64,000 nucleotides of DNA from Thalassospira lohafexi. Lineage in GTDB: Bacteria > Pseudomonadota > Alphaproteobacteria > Rhodospirillales > Thalassospiraceae. Position 1 is the first letter of the stretch. Every line of letters starts with the position of its first letter. Position numbers and translations under genes: made by a program. The stretch is taken from positions 62,001 to 126,000 of the forward strand of contig NZ_NXGX01000006.1 in assembly GCF_002844275.1 (NCBI RefSeq). The letters are read 5' to 3'. The notes under the pieces were generated by a model. That model was not told the DNA's origin, searched no databases, and saw only the letters and a list, made by a program, of their open reading frames with translations. Positions 1 to 6,983 of this stretch are shown here, one piece after another.

Positions 1-447
1 GAAGGATGCGTCAAAATCATAATTAAAGTCCGATCCGGCCGATGAAACCCATGGGAAATCCCAGTTCATGCGTTTTTGGAACGGCTGAAATTCGGCAAGC
101 GGGGCGCGCGAGACCACAACCAGCGACACATCATGATGTTTGAGATGCAGGTTGGCGCCGTCAAAATGATCGGCAAGGAAGGAACAGCCAACGCAGCCTT
201 CTTTCCAGCCCGGCCCGAACATGAAGTGATAGACAATGAGCTGGCGGCGTCCGTCAAACAGGTCGGTCAGCGATTTTTGGCCATCGGGCGTGTCAAAAAC
301 ATAGTCCTTGTCGACCTTGACCCACGGCAAAGCCCGGCGTTCTTCGCACAGGCGGTCATAGGCCCGCATGTGTTCCTTTTCGCGGGCAAGTAACGTTTTG
401 CGGGCGTCGAGCCATTGCGTGCGTGAGACGATTTCTGGACGTTTCAT
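1..447 (-). CDS. DUF899 family thioredoxin-like protein (3' end cut by window edge)
   Basis: The 149 codons visible read leftwards from an ATG at 447 and run off the window without a stop. The protein begins MKRPEIVSRTQWLDARKTLL and continues with the lysine/glutamate-rich helix, the DxPDG strand and the GPGWKEGCVGCSF segment that mark the DUF899 (thioredoxin-like) family. The Cys-x-x-Cys pair lies near residues 93-96, where a thioredoxin fold would place it. Family members are about 230-260 residues, so roughly 90-110 residues are missing. The function of the family is not established; a redox role is inferred only from the fold. A purine-rich stretch (GGAGGATAC) precedes the start codon. 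The neighbouring exporter gene lies upstream on the same strand but 200 bases away, so co-transcription is uncertain. Confidence 0.85.
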   Translation of the reverse strand, partial: MKRPEIVSRTQWLDARKTLLAREKEHMRAYDRLCEERRALPWVKVDKDYVFDTPDGQKSLTDLFDGRRQLIVYHFMFGPGWKEGCVGCSFLADHFDGANLHLKHHDVSLVVVSRAPLAEFQPFQKRMNWDFPWVSSAGSDFNYDFDASF

Positions 448-647
448 TGTATCCTCCAAATTGGACTGGAAAATTGCTCTGGTCGGTCGGCGGCGTTGAT
501 CCAAGGGGCGGCAAGGCTATGTAGTTTGGGCTGTTCTAAGTGTTTGTTTGGGCCGTCAGGGCCGCGGCTGCCGCGCCCCGGTTGAGGGGCGAACGGCAGA
601 GAAGGCGTGCCTTTCATCTGCCTGGATGTCGGGCGCGCTTATCGGGG

Positions 648-2300
648 TTACTTCACGGGTCCCGTGGCGGAGACCGCCTGTTTTAAGGTCGGATCAATCA
701 CGGCATCGCCGTGTGCGCCGTCATCGTCATTGCTGTCACCGGTGTCGTTGGTGTCATTGGTCTCGCAGCGGGCATCGCGCAGGGCAATCAGGGTGCCGAT
801 GGCCGATAAAACCATCAGAATGGTGCAGATGATTGAAATCACCTGAAGCCCGTCGGTAAAGGCCGCACGGGCGATGGGCAGGATATCGGATGACAGGGCC
901 AGAGGCAGATTGGTCAGCGCATTGACCGCCCCGCCCAGCGTGCTGCGAATGGCCTCCGCCGCCGTGGCATCAATGCCCGATGGCACGGCGTTGACCATGA
1001 CATCGCGATAGATCGCGGTGCCGACACTGCCCAGAACGGCAATGCCAAGGGCACCGCCAAGCTCGGCACTGGTTTCAGACATGGCAGCAGCCGATCCGGC
1101 CCGATCCGCCGGGGCAGAGGCCACCACCATATCGGTACAGATCATCGCAACCGGGGTAATGCCGAGCGAAAAGATCGTCGCACCGGCAATCAGGATGTAA
1201 AGGCTGACGACACTGCCGGGCCATGACAACATGCCAAAGCCAATCCCGGTCAGGATCAGGGCGGCGGTCATCACCTGTCCGGGTTTATAGCGACCCATCA
1301 GAACCGGTGCGCCCATCGATCCGACAATCCCGGCGAGGGTGGCGGGCAACATGGAAAGCCCGGCCTGAATGGGTGTCAGGCCGATGACAAGTTGCAGGGC
1401 CTGTGACAGGAACATGAAATAGGCCATCCCGGCAAAGATCACTGCGGTCTGAATGACAATCGGAAGTGCGATGGTTTTCTGTTTGAGCAGATCAAGATCA
1501 AGCAGCGGATCGGCAAGTTTGCGCTGACGGCGAAAGAACACCCACGCGCCAAGCAGACCAAGCACAAGGGCGGCAAGCGCATCAATGCCAAAGCCGTAAG
1601 CGGCAAAGACCTTAACCCCGTAAATGATCGCAAGAACCGAGCACAGCGACAGGGCGGCACTGAACAGGTCAAGCCGGCCAAAGCGTTCGGCCTTATGTTC
1701 GGGCAGCAGGATCGGGGCGACCAGCAACAACAGCGCCATCACCGGCACATTGAGCAAAAACACCGCCCCCCACCAGAAGTAGCTGAGCACCACACCGCCC
1801 AGAAGCGGCCCGGCCGCCGTACCGACCATGAATGTGGTCATCCATGCGGCAATGGCAAAGGAGCGTTCCTTGTCATTGTGAAACATGTTGCGGATCAGCG
1901 ACAGGGTAGAAGGCATCAGCGTCGCCCCGGCAATGCCCAGCACACCCCGGGCGAAAATCAGCATTTCCGGCGTATCGGAAAAGGCCGCAAGGACCGAGGC
2001 CGCACCAAAGCAGCCGCCGCCGATCATCAGAAGTTTGCGCCGCCCGATCCGGTCACCAAGGGTGCCCATGGTGATCAGCGATCCGGCGATGAAAAAGCCA
2101 TAGATATCAACAATCCACAGCAACTGATCGCTGGTCGGGTTGAGGCTTGCGGTCAGATGGGGCACGGCAAGATGCAGAACCGTCATGTCCATGGCAATCA
2201 GAAGGCAGGGCAGGGTCAGGACCAGAAGGCCGATCCATTCCTTGCTGGTGGCCTTGGCACCGGGTTGGCCGGTGTTGGGGGTGGCTTGTGGGGCGCTCAT
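648..2300 (-). CDS. MFS drug exporter, DHA2 family (EmrB/QacA/SmvA type)
   Basis: This 550-residue protein has about fourteen hydrophobic segments. It carries the major facilitator motif A region (GTLGDRIGRRK) between the second and third spans and an early Asp-Met-Thr stretch (LIAMDMTVLHLAVP), which is typical of DHA2 drug/proton antiporters such as SmvA and QacA. It should export cationic toxicants or drugs from the inner membrane using the proton gradient. An in-frame ATG exists 24 codons further upstream, but the start at 2300 (MSAPQ) is preferred. It has an AGGA motif ten bases ahead, and the extra residues are not membrane-like. The C-terminal tail is an unusual Asp/Asn/Thr-rich stretch (about 25 residues) and is likely cytoplasmic. 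The substrate cannot be read from the sequence. No regulator is adjacent; the ArsR gene upstream belongs to another unit. Confidence 0.9.
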   Translation of the reverse strand: MSAPQATPNTGQPGAKATSKEWIGLLVLTLPCLLIAMDMTVLHLAVPHLTASLNPTSDQLLWIVDIYGFFIAGSLITMGTLGDRIGRRKLLMIGGGCFGAASVLAAFSDTPEMLIFARGVLGIAGATLMPSTLSLIRNMFHNDKERSFAIAAWMTTFMVGTAAGPLLGGVVLSYFWWGAVFLLNVPVMALLLLVAPILLPEHKAERFGRLDLFSAALSLCSVLAIIYGVKVFAAYGFGIDALAALVLGLLGAWVFFRRQRKLADPLLDLDLLKQKTIALPIVIQTAVIFAGMAYFMFLSQALQLVIGLTPIQAGLSMLPATLAGIVGSMGAPVLMGRYKPGQVMTAALILTGIGFGMLSWPGSVVSLYILIAGATIFSLGITPVAMICTDMVVASAPADRAGSAAAMSETSAELGGALGIAVLGSVGTAIYRDVMVNAVPSGIDATAAEAIRSTLGGAVNALTNLPLALSSDILPIARAAFTDGLQVISIICTILMVLSAIGTLIALRDARCETNDTNDTGDSNDDDGAHGDAVIDPTLKQAVSATGPVK

Positions 2301-2455
2301 GTCTTGTGGTTCCTCGGGTTTCTTTTGGTGGCGTCGTGGCGCGATAGATTGAGGCCAATCGCGCAAGTTCATGGGGCGGCATCGGTGTCCAGTATGCTGC
2401 GCGGTCTTAATTCGCGGCGATGCTCAGGCCTTAACCATGGTTGAGGTCAAGGGGG

Positions 2456-2908
2456 TTATTGCTCCTTGGCGCAAAAGGTTTCGAGTTTGTCCAATGTGCT
2501 GTTCCAGCCGTTTTGGTGGCCGTCGCGGGCGGCCTGATCGGCGAACTGTTCGTGATGCAGGACAAGGATGGTTGCCGTGCCGTTTGCATCGGGTGTCAGG
2601 GTCACTGTGACATGCGATGTGCGTTCGGGCGTGGTGATCCAGTGCCAGCTAAAGGATAGTTTTTGATCGGTTTCGACGATGTCATAGGTACCGCTGACGT
2701 CGTGAATTTCGCCGTCCTGTCCGGATTCCTTGAACCGGATGCGAAAACCGCCGCCCACCCGGACATCAAGATGGGCATCCATCATTTCGCAGTCATGGGG
2801 CGACCACCATTGGGCAAGTTTTTGCCCATCGGTCCATGCGGCAAAAACTGTTGCGGGCGGAGCGGCAAGGCGGCGCCGGATCGTCAGGCTTGGTTTTTGT
2901 TGTTCCAT
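2456..2908 (-). CDS. AHSA1/SRPBCC domain protein
   Basis: This is a 150-residue single-domain protein of the START-like SRPBCC superfamily, AHSA1 branch. It starts with the usual basic strand (SLTIRRRLAAPPATVFAAWTD), then the WWSPHD signature, the GGGFRIRF strand and the helix near the end (GWNSTLDKLETF). These proteins form a helix-grip cavity for hydrophobic ligands. Their substrates are rarely known. The start codon overlaps the stop of the ArsR gene by one base (TAATG), so the two are translationally coupled. The pairing of an ArsR repressor with an AHSA1 protein is common in proteobacteria, and I infer that the regulator controls both. Confidence 0.88.
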   Translation of the reverse strand: MEQQKPSLTIRRRLAAPPATVFAAWTDGQKLAQWWSPHDCEMMDAHLDVRVGGGFRIRFKESGQDGEIHDVSGTYDIVETDQKLSFSWHWITTPERTSHVTVTLTPDANGTATILVLHHEQFADQAARDGHQNGWNSTLDKLETFCAKEQ

Positions 2909-3345
2909 TACGGGGCCTTTGATGCGTTTGGATGGGGCGACTTGGCCGACTTGGCCGACTTGGCCGACTTGGCCGACGGGGCCGACTGGGCCGGTTCAGA
3001 CGTGGTCTCGGCATCCGGGGCGGCTTCGACAAAGGCGGCAAGCCGATCGAGGCGTTCTGTCCAGAAATGTTCATAGCGCGACAGCCATTGCATGGCGTGG
3101 GCCATCGGTTCGGCCTGAAGGCGGACGCTGACCGTGCGCCCGGTTTTTTCACGCGTGATCAACCCGGCATCGGACAGAACATTCAAATGTTTCATCACCG
3201 CCGGCAGCGACACCTCAAACGGCTGGGCCAGCGCGCTGATGGACAGGGCGTCTTCGCCTTCGAGCCGGGCCAGCAATGCCCGGCGCGTCGGATCGGCGAG
3301 GGCTGAGAATATGTCGTTTAATTCGGCGTCTTGATACTTAACCAT
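2908..3345 (-). CDS. ArsR family transcriptional regulator with SAK-repeat tail
   Basis: This is a 145-residue winged-helix regulator. Residues about 8-90 match the ArsR/SmtB helix-turn-helix: IFSALADPTRRALLARL, then the recognition helix SLPAVMKHLNVLSDAGLI, then the wing (REKTGRTVSVRL). No cluster of metal-binding cysteines is present, which fits the AHSA1-associated subgroup rather than metal sensors. The last about 35 residues are low complexity, with Ser-Ala-Lys repeated several times. This tail is encoded by a 9-base tandem repeat. No Shine-Dalgarno motif precedes the start. A consensus -35 box and a palindrome overlapping the start codon suggest a leaderless, self-repressed transcript. 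It lies directly upstream of and overlaps the AHSA1 gene. Confidence 0.9.
   Translation of the reverse strand: MVKYQDAELNDIFSALADPTRRALLARLEGEDALSISALAQPFEVSLPAVMKHLNVLSDAGLITREKTGRTVSVRLQAEPMAHAMQWLSRYEHFWTERLDRLAAFVEAAPDAETTSEPAQSAPSAKSAKSAKSAKSPHPNASKAP
2939..2992. repeat. 9-bp tandem repeat, six copies, inside the ArsR gene
   Basis: The unit GACTTGGCC is repeated four times perfectly and twice with one or two changes. Because the unit is a multiple of three it stays in frame and encodes repeated Ser-Ala-Lys. Slippage would change tail length without breaking the protein. Confidence 0.92.
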
Positions 3346-3357
3346 GGGGTTAAGTAT
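3334..3357. promoter_or_regulatory. 24-bp palindromic operator over the arsR start codon
   Basis: The perfect arms ATACTTAACC and GGTTAAGTAT flank a 4-base centre (ATGG). The start codon of the ArsR gene (3345-3343, read leftwards) lies inside the palindrome. ArsR-type repressors bind such 12-2-12-like palindromes, so self-repression is a strong inference. Confidence 0.8.
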
Positions 3358-3382
3358 TTGACCATTTAAACCAGCCTGTCAA
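3354..3382 (-). promoter_or_regulatory. Predicted promoter of the arsR-AHSA1 unit
   Basis: Read leftwards, a perfect TTGACA (3382-3377) is followed after 17 bases by AAATAC (3359-3354). Transcription would start at about 3346-3347, directly at the ATG, giving a leaderless messenger. The -10 box overlaps the palindrome. The -35 box overlaps the last codons of the lysE-like gene. Confidence 0.55.
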
Positions 3383-4032
3383 TCATAAGTTGTTATACCG
3401 AATGTGATCATGCCTTGCCACGCGGTGAGAAGGGCGACACCGATAAACAGCGCCCCCGCCGCGCGCCCGATGAAAATCGTTGCGACCGGATTGCCGGTCA
3501 TGAGGGTGCGGCTGGTTCCGGCGGCAAGGGCAAGTCCGCCATATACGGCAAGCTGCACGATGGCGGTCATGATGCCCATGACAAGGGCCTGTGACCAAAG
3601 CGGGCCGTAATGGGGGCGGATGAATTGCGGGTAAACCGCAAAGATAAACAGATATGCCTTGGGATTGAGGATGCAGGTGATCATGCCCTGTCGAAAGGCG
3701 ATCCAAAGCGATGCGGTTTTGGCCGCCCGGATGCGATCCACGGTGATCGCACTGCGCAAAAGCGTGATGCCGATCCAGACCATATAGGCGGCCCCGACAA
3801 ACAGCATGACATTCAAAAGCCACGGGGCGATGGCTAAAAGCGCACTGATGCCAATCGCGCCAAGCAGCGTGTGATAGACCCCGCCCAGCATGATCCCGGC
3901 GGTGGCCGATAACCCGGCGCGTTTGCCGCCGGTCAGGGAATTGGCAATGACAAAAAACATGTCCATGCCGGGCACAATGATGATGCCCGAAAGCAGGATG
4001 AAGAACAGCCAGAGATTTTCAGCATATGTCAT
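3379..4032 (-). CDS. LysE family amino-acid exporter
   Basis: This is a 217-residue inner-membrane protein with about six hydrophobic spans. It has the LysE/RhtB signature: an early PGMDMFFVIANSLTGGKRAGL stretch (residues about 20-40), a GAAYMVWIGITLLRS segment, and the NPKAYLFIFAVYPQF motif in the second half. Members export basic or neutral amino acids or their analogues by proton antiport; the specific substrate cannot be told. A further in-frame ATG lies ten codons upstream, but MTYAENLWLFF matches the usual start of the family and is preferred. The Shine-Dalgarno motif is weak. The gene ends 33 bases before the ArsR gene on the same strand. Confidence 0.88.
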   Translation of the reverse strand: MTYAENLWLFFILLSGIIIVPGMDMFFVIANSLTGGKRAGLSATAGIMLGGVYHTLLGAIGISALLAIAPWLLNVMLFVGAAYMVWIGITLLRSAITVDRIRAAKTASLWIAFRQGMITCILNPKAYLFIFAVYPQFIRPHYGPLWSQALVMGIMTAIVQLAVYGGLALAAGTSRTLMTGNPVATIFIGRAAGALFIGVALLTAWQGMITFGITTYD

Positions 4033-4144
4033 GGGGCGCTCACAGTTTATCAACCGAACCATTTGATCGGCGGAGATCAGACCCTAGCAAGATGCTGCTG
4101 ACAGGCTCATGTCAGGAATGGATGTGGGGAGGTGGAAATGTTGA

Positions 4145-4459
4145 TCAGGCGGCAATGGAGCGCGCACGGTCGATGCGTTCGCGGCGATCAGGGATGTTCA
4201 GGGCGTCCCACAGGTCATTGCGGGTTTGGGTGTTGATCCAGAACTCAGCGCTATTGCCAAAGACGCGGGCAAGAATCAGGGCGGTATCGGCGGTAATCCG
4301 GCGACGGTTGTTGCACAGTTCGTTCACATGTTTGCGCGGGACGCCCATGGCGTCGGCCAAGGCGGTCTGGGTCAGTGCCATTGGTTCCATGAACTCGGCG
4401 GTGAGCATTTCACCGACGCTGACGGGTTTTCTGGTTGTCATGATCATGGGGTGCCTCAT
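4145..4459 (-). CDS. higA: HigA-type antitoxin (XRE/HigA addiction module)
   Basis: This is a 104-residue protein with a cro/cI helix-turn-helix in the HigA arrangement: SVGEMLTAEFMEPMALTQTALADAMGVPRKHVNELCNNRR, followed by a hydrophobic dimer segment containing FGNSAEFWINTQTRNDLWDA. It neutralises the HigB toxin encoded just upstream and represses the operon. The ATG at 4459 overlaps the HigB stop by four bases (ATGA), which is why it was chosen. An ATG at 4447 has a better-placed AGG and could be the real start. The toxin-first gene order is the hallmark of higBA modules and differs from most other toxin-antitoxin families. Confidence 0.92.
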   Translation of the reverse strand: MRHPMIMTTRKPVSVGEMLTAEFMEPMALTQTALADAMGVPRKHVNELCNNRRRITADTALILARVFGNSAEFWINTQTRNDLWDALNIPDRRERIDRARSIAA

Positions 4460-4752
4460 CGATAGCTGTGGTTGTCGAGGTAAAGGTTGGTGGCTTCGCC
4501 TTTGGTATCGTCCCAACGAAAGATCAGCCGCCATTGGCGATTTATTCGGATAGAATGATAGTTCGCCAGTTTGCCCTGCAAGGCTTCGAAATGGTTGCTG
4601 GGCGGTATGCGTAAATCGTTGCTGCATGTGGCATCGTCGATTAACTGCAATTTGCGAAACAGCCGGGCGTCAATATCGGCCGGGATTTTCTTTCCCGATT
4701 GATTGAGGACGTAAAAGTCTTCAAGCCATTTGTCCCGAAAACTCCCGATCAT
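4456..4752 (-). CDS. higB: HigB toxin, RelE-superfamily mRNA interferase
   Basis: This is a 98-residue protein with the HigB pattern: MIGSF..KWLEDFY, a central leucine-rich helix (ARLFRKLQLIDDATCSNDLRIP), then a catalytic-sheet region (HFEALQGKLANYHSIRINRQWRLIFRW) and the terminal DNHSYR. HigB cleaves mRNA on the ribosome. The conserved Arg/Trp residues of the RINRQWRLIFRW strand are present, so it looks intact. A GGAG motif lies about nine bases ahead of the ATG at 4752. An in-frame start 16 codons upstream would fall within the operator and is rejected. It forms an operon with higA through a four-base overlap. Confidence 0.92.
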   Translation of the reverse strand: MIGSFRDKWLEDFYVLNQSGKKIPADIDARLFRKLQLIDDATCSNDLRIPPSNHFEALQGKLANYHSIRINRQWRLIFRWDDTKGEATNLYLDNHSYR

Positions 4753-4778
4753 CCAGCTTTCTCCTTCACATGTGAACC

Positions 4779-4807
4779 ATTGTACCACTCTATGGTACAA
4801 TCAGCAA
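4779..4807 (-). promoter_or_regulatory. higBA promoter and operator
   Basis: Read leftwards there is a -35 box TTGCTG (4807-4802), a 17-base spacer and a -10 box TACAAT (4784-4779). A perfect inverted repeat (ATTGTACCA and TGGTACAAT with a 5-base centre, 4779-4801) fills the spacer and the -10 box. This is where a HigA dimer would bind to shut off the operon. A second palindrome, TTCACATGTGAA (4765-4776), sits between it and the toxin start. Confidence 0.8.
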
Positions 4808-4897
4808 TGGTGATAACTGGAATCTATGCGATACGCTCGCACACAGCTTTTTCCGGTAATCGGGCGGGTATTGCATTTTGCCGCTCAGGCGCGGGTG

Positions 4898-4922
4898 AGC
4901 TGTTTTAGGATAGCTGTTTTAG
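4898..4922. repeat. 14-bp offset direct repeat at the 3' end of the hydrolase gene
   Basis: AGCTGTTTTAG occurs at 4898-4908 and again at 4912-4922. The stop codon of the hydrolase gene lies inside the first copy. Removing one unit would let the gene read on to end in KQLTRA instead of KQLS, so the repeat looks like a frameshifting duplication that shortened the protein slightly. Confidence 0.7.
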
Positions 4923-5717
4923 AACAGCGGCAACAATGGCTTCTGGTCGGTCTTCCTGTACCAGATGTCCGGCACCGGGAATGGGGACGCAGGCGGTGTC
5001 AGAGATCAAACTTGCCAGTTTTGCGCCTGTTTCATAGGGGATCCAGTCGTCCTGTTCGCCCCAAAGGACTGTCACGGGGCATTCCATCGCGGCGTAAAGG
5101 CCCTGTACCTCATCGGTGAAACGCTGATCCATCTGGGCGATCTGGCGGTAAAAGGCGGGCTGGCCGACGGGGCCGAGCCACGGCGCGCAATAGATGTTCA
5201 AGGCATCCTCGGACAAGGGATTGAAGGCCGCGGTTTGCAAATAAGCCCGCAGAAGCGCGCGGTGCATGTAATCGGGCATCCCGGCAAAGGCGGCTTCGTG
5301 GGCACGCACATGCTGAACAAACGGGGAGCCCCACGGGGCCAGCGCAACCGCATCAAAGATTGTCAGGGACGCATAGCGCAGACCGTTGAGGTAATAGGCC
5401 CGCAAGGCGGTTGCACCGCCAAAATCATGGGCCAGCACATCGGGGCAGCCAAGGTCGAGTTCCTGAATAAACGCGCTAAGGACATTGTTCTGAACCGCCA
5501 GTGAGACATCCTGACCATCGCGCATTTCCGACTGGCCATAGCCAACCAGATCAAAATAATAGACGGTGCGGTGATCGGCAATTTGCGGTGCGATCCGACG
5601 CCAGACCTGCGACGAAAAGGGCGTGCCGTGAAGGGCAACAAGCGGTGGCCCGTTGCCAATGCAGCCCCATTTGACGGCATTTTCCGCGACGTTCAATGTG
5701 TTTGGCAGTTCCAGCAT
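4905..5717 (-). CDS. Alpha/beta hydrolase, haloalkane dehalogenase/epoxide hydrolase-like
   Basis: This is a 270-residue alpha/beta-fold hydrolase. The oxyanion segment HGTP is near residue 30. The nucleophile elbow reads AHDFGG with Asp at about position 98, which marks the Asp-nucleophile branch (haloalkane dehalogenases, epoxide hydrolases, fluoroacetate dehalogenases) rather than Ser-type esterases. An acidic residue in the WGEQDDW strand (223-224) and the His of GAGHL (about 251) complete the triad. A halide-binding Trp directly after the nucleophile is absent (Phe instead), so the exact reaction is open. It is transcribed divergently from a small HTH gene 46 bases away, across a long near-palindrome. 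A short duplication has altered the last codons. Confidence 0.87.
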   Translation of the reverse strand: MLELPNTLNVAENAVKWGCIGNGPPLVALHGTPFSSQVWRRIAPQIADHRTVYYFDLVGYGQSEMRDGQDVSLAVQNNVLSAFIQELDLGCPDVLAHDFGGATALRAYYLNGLRYASLTIFDAVALAPWGSPFVQHVRAHEAAFAGMPDYMHRALLRAYLQTAAFNPLSEDALNIYCAPWLGPVGQPAFYRQIAQMDQRFTDEVQGLYAAMECPVTVLWGEQDDWIPYETGAKLASLISDTACVPIPGAGHLVQEDRPEAIVAAVLKQLS

Positions 5718-5724
5718 AACGATC

Positions 5725-5756
5725 TCATATTGTCATTTAGCTAAGTTACGATATGA
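5725..5756. promoter_or_regulatory. 32-bp near-palindrome between divergent hydrolase and regulator
   Basis: The sequence is centred on TTAGCTAA. It is symmetrical at 26 of 32 positions, with outer arms TCATAT and ATATGA. It fills most of the 46-base gap between the two divergent genes and is the obvious operator for the neighbouring ArsR-like protein. Confidence 0.7.
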
Positions 5757-5763
5757 TTGATCG

Positions 5764-6078
5764 ATGGACAGGTCAATACAGATCAAGGCGATGGCCAGCG
5801 AGGTTCGGATGTCGATCCTTCGGCTGCTGGCAGCACCGCAAAAGCATTTCAAAGATCAATGGTCAGCAGACCCGGTGGCATTCGGGGTGTGCATGACCCT
5901 GATTGCCAAGGCGCTTGGCGTGGCACAGCCCACGGCAAGCCGGCATCTTGATATCCTTAGGCAGGCGGGGTTCATCACCGTCAAGAAGCATCATAAATGG
6001 TCATATTGCCAGCGTGATGATCGCGCGATCCATGAGTATATTACGTGGCTTCACACCGAGCTTTCGGCCCAAATGTAA
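5764..6078 (+). CDS. ArsR-like helix-turn-helix transcriptional regulator
   Basis: This is a 104-residue single-domain winged-helix protein. Residues about 5-25 (KAMASEVRMSILRLLAAP) form the first helices, TLIAKALGVAQPTASRHLDILRQAGFI is the recognition unit (about 45-72), and KKHHKWSYCQRDD is the wing. An insertion (KHFKDQWSADPVAFGVC) separates helices one and two, a variation seen in regulators paired with hydrolases. It probably represses the divergent alpha/beta hydrolase gene and itself. The inducer is unknown. Two cysteines (in GVC and SYC) are not arranged like classical metal sites. Confidence 0.85.
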   Translation: MDRSIQIKAMASEVRMSILRLLAAPQKHFKDQWSADPVAFGVCMTLIAKALGVAQPTASRHLDILRQAGFITVKKHHKWSYCQRDDRAIHEYITWLHTELSAQM

Positions 6079-6180
6079 GCGGGCTTTGAGCAACATGCCG
6101 GTGATCAGGGCAGGACGCGGGATGACAGGCTTATGTCTTGATTGTTGATGATGACGTCGTATCCGCGCGGTTTTTCCGAC

Positions 6181-6594
6181 TTACAGCTTTACACCGGGCA
6201 GCCCGATGGCCTGTTTGATCCAGTCGGTGAGTTGGGGTTCGTCAAGGGCATCATCCTTGTGGATGTTGAGATAGCGGGTGCCTTGGGTTTTTGAACTTAC
6301 CGGGGGAACAGGGGTCAGGGATGTGCCCTGCATGAAGGTGATCTGGACGTATTTCTTGTAGCAATACATTGCCAGAAACCAGCCGTCATCCTTACCATAA
6401 AGCGGCGTGTTCCATTTGACGGCCTTGCGTACATCGGGAAATACCTGCTCGACGATATCGTCGATGCGGCGTCCGATGTCTGCTTTCCATTCCGGCATGG
6501 CGCTAATATAGGCTTGGACAGGTTCGTTGCCGTCGCCCTTGGGGATTTGCGGATTGCCACTTGAAAGCAGCTTGGGTTTATCTGGTGTGCTCAT
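6181..6594 (-). CDS. DUF1801 domain protein
   Basis: This is a 137-residue protein with the DUF1801 pattern: a helix ending in DIVEQVFPDVRKAVKWNTPLYG, then WFLAMYCYKKYVQITFMQG, then TRYLNIHKDDALDEPQLTDWIKQA. Relatives include the YdhG/YdeI-like proteins, some named iron chaperones (frataxin-like fold), but the function is not firmly known. It stands alone, convergent with the small ArsR-like gene, and the next gene starts 389 bases away on the other strand. Nothing about regulation is visible. Confidence 0.85.
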   Translation of the reverse strand: MSTPDKPKLLSSGNPQIPKGDGNEPVQAYISAMPEWKADIGRRIDDIVEQVFPDVRKAVKWNTPLYGKDDGWFLAMYCYKKYVQITFMQGTSLTPVPPVSSKTQGTRYLNIHKDDALDEPQLTDWIKQAIGLPGVKL

Positions 6595-6983
6595 GACCGG
6601 AGACTATCAAACTTCATTTCGAATAAAAACCGCAAGTTGCATTGGCGGAGTGGTGTACCCCGGCACTTCATTTAAGGAGAACACGGTTTGCAGGAGGCGG
6701 GCGGTATCTGAACGGCGTTATGCCGTCAGCAGATGTCGTAATCTGCATGGAAATTACCTATATCTAGGTCCTTACCTTCAAATCATTCCAGAAACATCAG
6801 GATACGCTTGGCTGTTGAAATTGAAGTATTTTTAAGTGCTTTTTGTTTGGCGGGTCGTGCTGTGTGTTGTGTCTTTGGGATTTTGGGTATGATATAGCCA
6901 AACTATTCTTGCGCATTAGGGGCTTGCCCGACTGTGCAGGATGTCTGTTTGGCAGACTGTCCCATAACTCGACAGGATGAGCG
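6595..6983. other. Gene-free interval before the diguanylate cyclase
   Basis: This 389-base stretch lies between divergent genes and must carry both promoters. Short open frames here lack ribosome-binding sites and show no protein-like composition. The right part (from about 6830) is TG-rich, with possible -10 elements near 6888-6893 but no convincing -35 box. I see no RNA gene or strong palindrome. Confidence 0.6.

Noticed and set aside
2939-2992. Possible CRISPR-like repeat array
   Set aside because: Nine-base units directly adjoin with no spacers, and the stretch is coding.
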